Shown: piece after piece, positions 63,853 to 64,000 of the stretch
How positions within the stretch are numbered: the first letter of the stretch is position 1
Layout of the letters: the number at the start of each line of letters is the position of its first letter
Assembly: GCF_900078195.1 (NCBI RefSeq)
Contig: NZ_FJVE01000006.1
Coordinates: forward strand, 870,501 to 934,500
Direction: 5' to 3'
Length of the DNA: 64,000 bases
From: Clostridium sp. Marseille-P299
GTDB taxonomy: Bacteria; Bacillota; Clostridia; Lachnospirales; Lachnospiraceae
Notes under the pieces: model-generated
Told to the model about the DNA's origin: nothing
Seen by the model: the letters and a program-made list of their open reading frames with translations, nothing else
Database searches by the model: none
Translations under genes and position numbers: made by a program

Positions 63853-64000
63853 TGATATGCTCCCTGTCAAGTAGACAGGCCAAATATCTAAAGTAATGCT
63901 CATAAATCAGTCATACGATTTTCGTATGGCTGATTTTTTATGCGCACCACTTTGATTTATATTTCTCAATTCTTTTATTCTTTGCAATCGGATATGTTGT
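63853..64000 (-). mobile_element. Second copy of the first IS element, left end only (cut by window edge)
   Basis: Bases 63853-64000 are identical over all 148 positions to 14817-14964, including the inverted repeat, the internal hairpin and the 3' end of orfB from 63938. The element continues beyond the window in the same orientation. The flank AAAAAACAAGAGGCATT before it looks like the left half of a terminator of the preceding gene. Confidence 0.93.
63938..64000 (-). CDS. Transposase OrfB of the second IS copy, C-terminal end
   Basis: Only the last 21 codons (counting the stop) are visible, identical to the end of the OrfB at 14902 (IEKYKSKWCA ending). The remainder is outside the window. 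Confidence 0.85.
   Translation of the reverse strand, partial: TTYPIAKNKRIEKYKSKWCA

Noticed and set aside
1..64000. tRNA or rRNA genes
   Set aside because: I looked for TpsiC-arm-like GGTTCGAATCC motifs and rRNA signatures and saw none; a tRNA finder would be needed to be certain.

Overview
The window looks like chromosomal DNA from a spore-forming, cellulose-associated Lachnospiraceae clostridium close to Lachnoclostridium (Clostridium) phytofermentans. This is an inference from: very AT-rich DNA; complete spoIIA (anti-anti-sigma, anti-sigma, sigma-F) and spoVA (A to E) clusters; a spore photoproduct lyase-like gene; a cellobiose phosphorylase (GH94); a Val T-box; and several Lachnospiraceae-type genes of unknown function (a DUF4250 protein and a DUF5716/DUF5717 operon).

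Layout. 1-5.2 kb: 3' end of metF, then on the minus strand a PAS histidine kinase, a receiver/HD-GYP regulator and a membrane-anchored DUF4015 glycoside-hydrolase-like protein, then an XRE regulator. 5.2-11.8 kb: SEC-C protein, sdaAB/sdaAA serine dehydratase, small membrane protein, rarA, DUF4250, VanZ-like and YigZ-family genes, plus structured non-coding DNA. 11.8-16.6 kb: class A penicillin-binding protein and an IS3-family element. 16.7-23.6 kb (minus): spoVA operon headed by a 46-codon membrane peptide, spoIIA operon, a zinc-ribbon/TPR membrane protein and a 46-codon acidic peptide. 23.7-31.5 kb (minus): valS with its T-box leader, glyoxalase-like, metallo-hydrolase, tocopherol-cyclase-like, SPL-like radical SAM and nucleotidyltransferase genes. 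31.8-34 kb: polar amino-acid ABC importer. 34.2-41.2 kb: four-gene operon with an Hsp70/actin-fold protein and a 1191-residue partner. 41.4-46.2 kb: anchored secreted protein, putative sRNA, LiaF-like pair, and infC-rpmI-rplT with an attenuator leader. 46.2-50.5 kb: heterodimeric ABC exporter and a GNAT. 50.8-58.7 kb: dipeptide/oligosaccharide-type ABC importer and cellobiose phosphorylase. 59.3-64 kb: two anchored extracytoplasmic proteins of unknown function, a second kind of IS3 element, and the first 148 bases of another copy of the first IS.

How the parts work together. The spo genes form the forespore sigma-F switch and the dipicolinate channel of the spore membrane. The cellobiose phosphorylase, and perhaps the neighbouring importer, fit energy-saving use of cellodextrins. 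Expression is heavily controlled by RNA structures: T-box, r-protein leader with an AUU start for infC, several strong terminators and two candidate small RNAs with C-rich loops.

Main observations. (1) Both complete IS elements, which are different IS3-family members, sit exactly in the loop of a Rho-independent terminator hairpin, with 3-bp target duplications; the third, partial copy has half a terminator-like stem beside it. (2) The DUF5717-DUF5716 operon couples an Hsp70-like ATPase fold to two helical-repeat proteins and a two-TM coiled-coil protein, and has no known function. (3) A strong terminator lies directly before the ribosome binding site of the first spoVA-operon gene. (4) The SPL-like protein has Ala where the H-atom-donor Cys of the Bacillus enzyme is expected. 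All statements come from reading the sequence; no database search was run.
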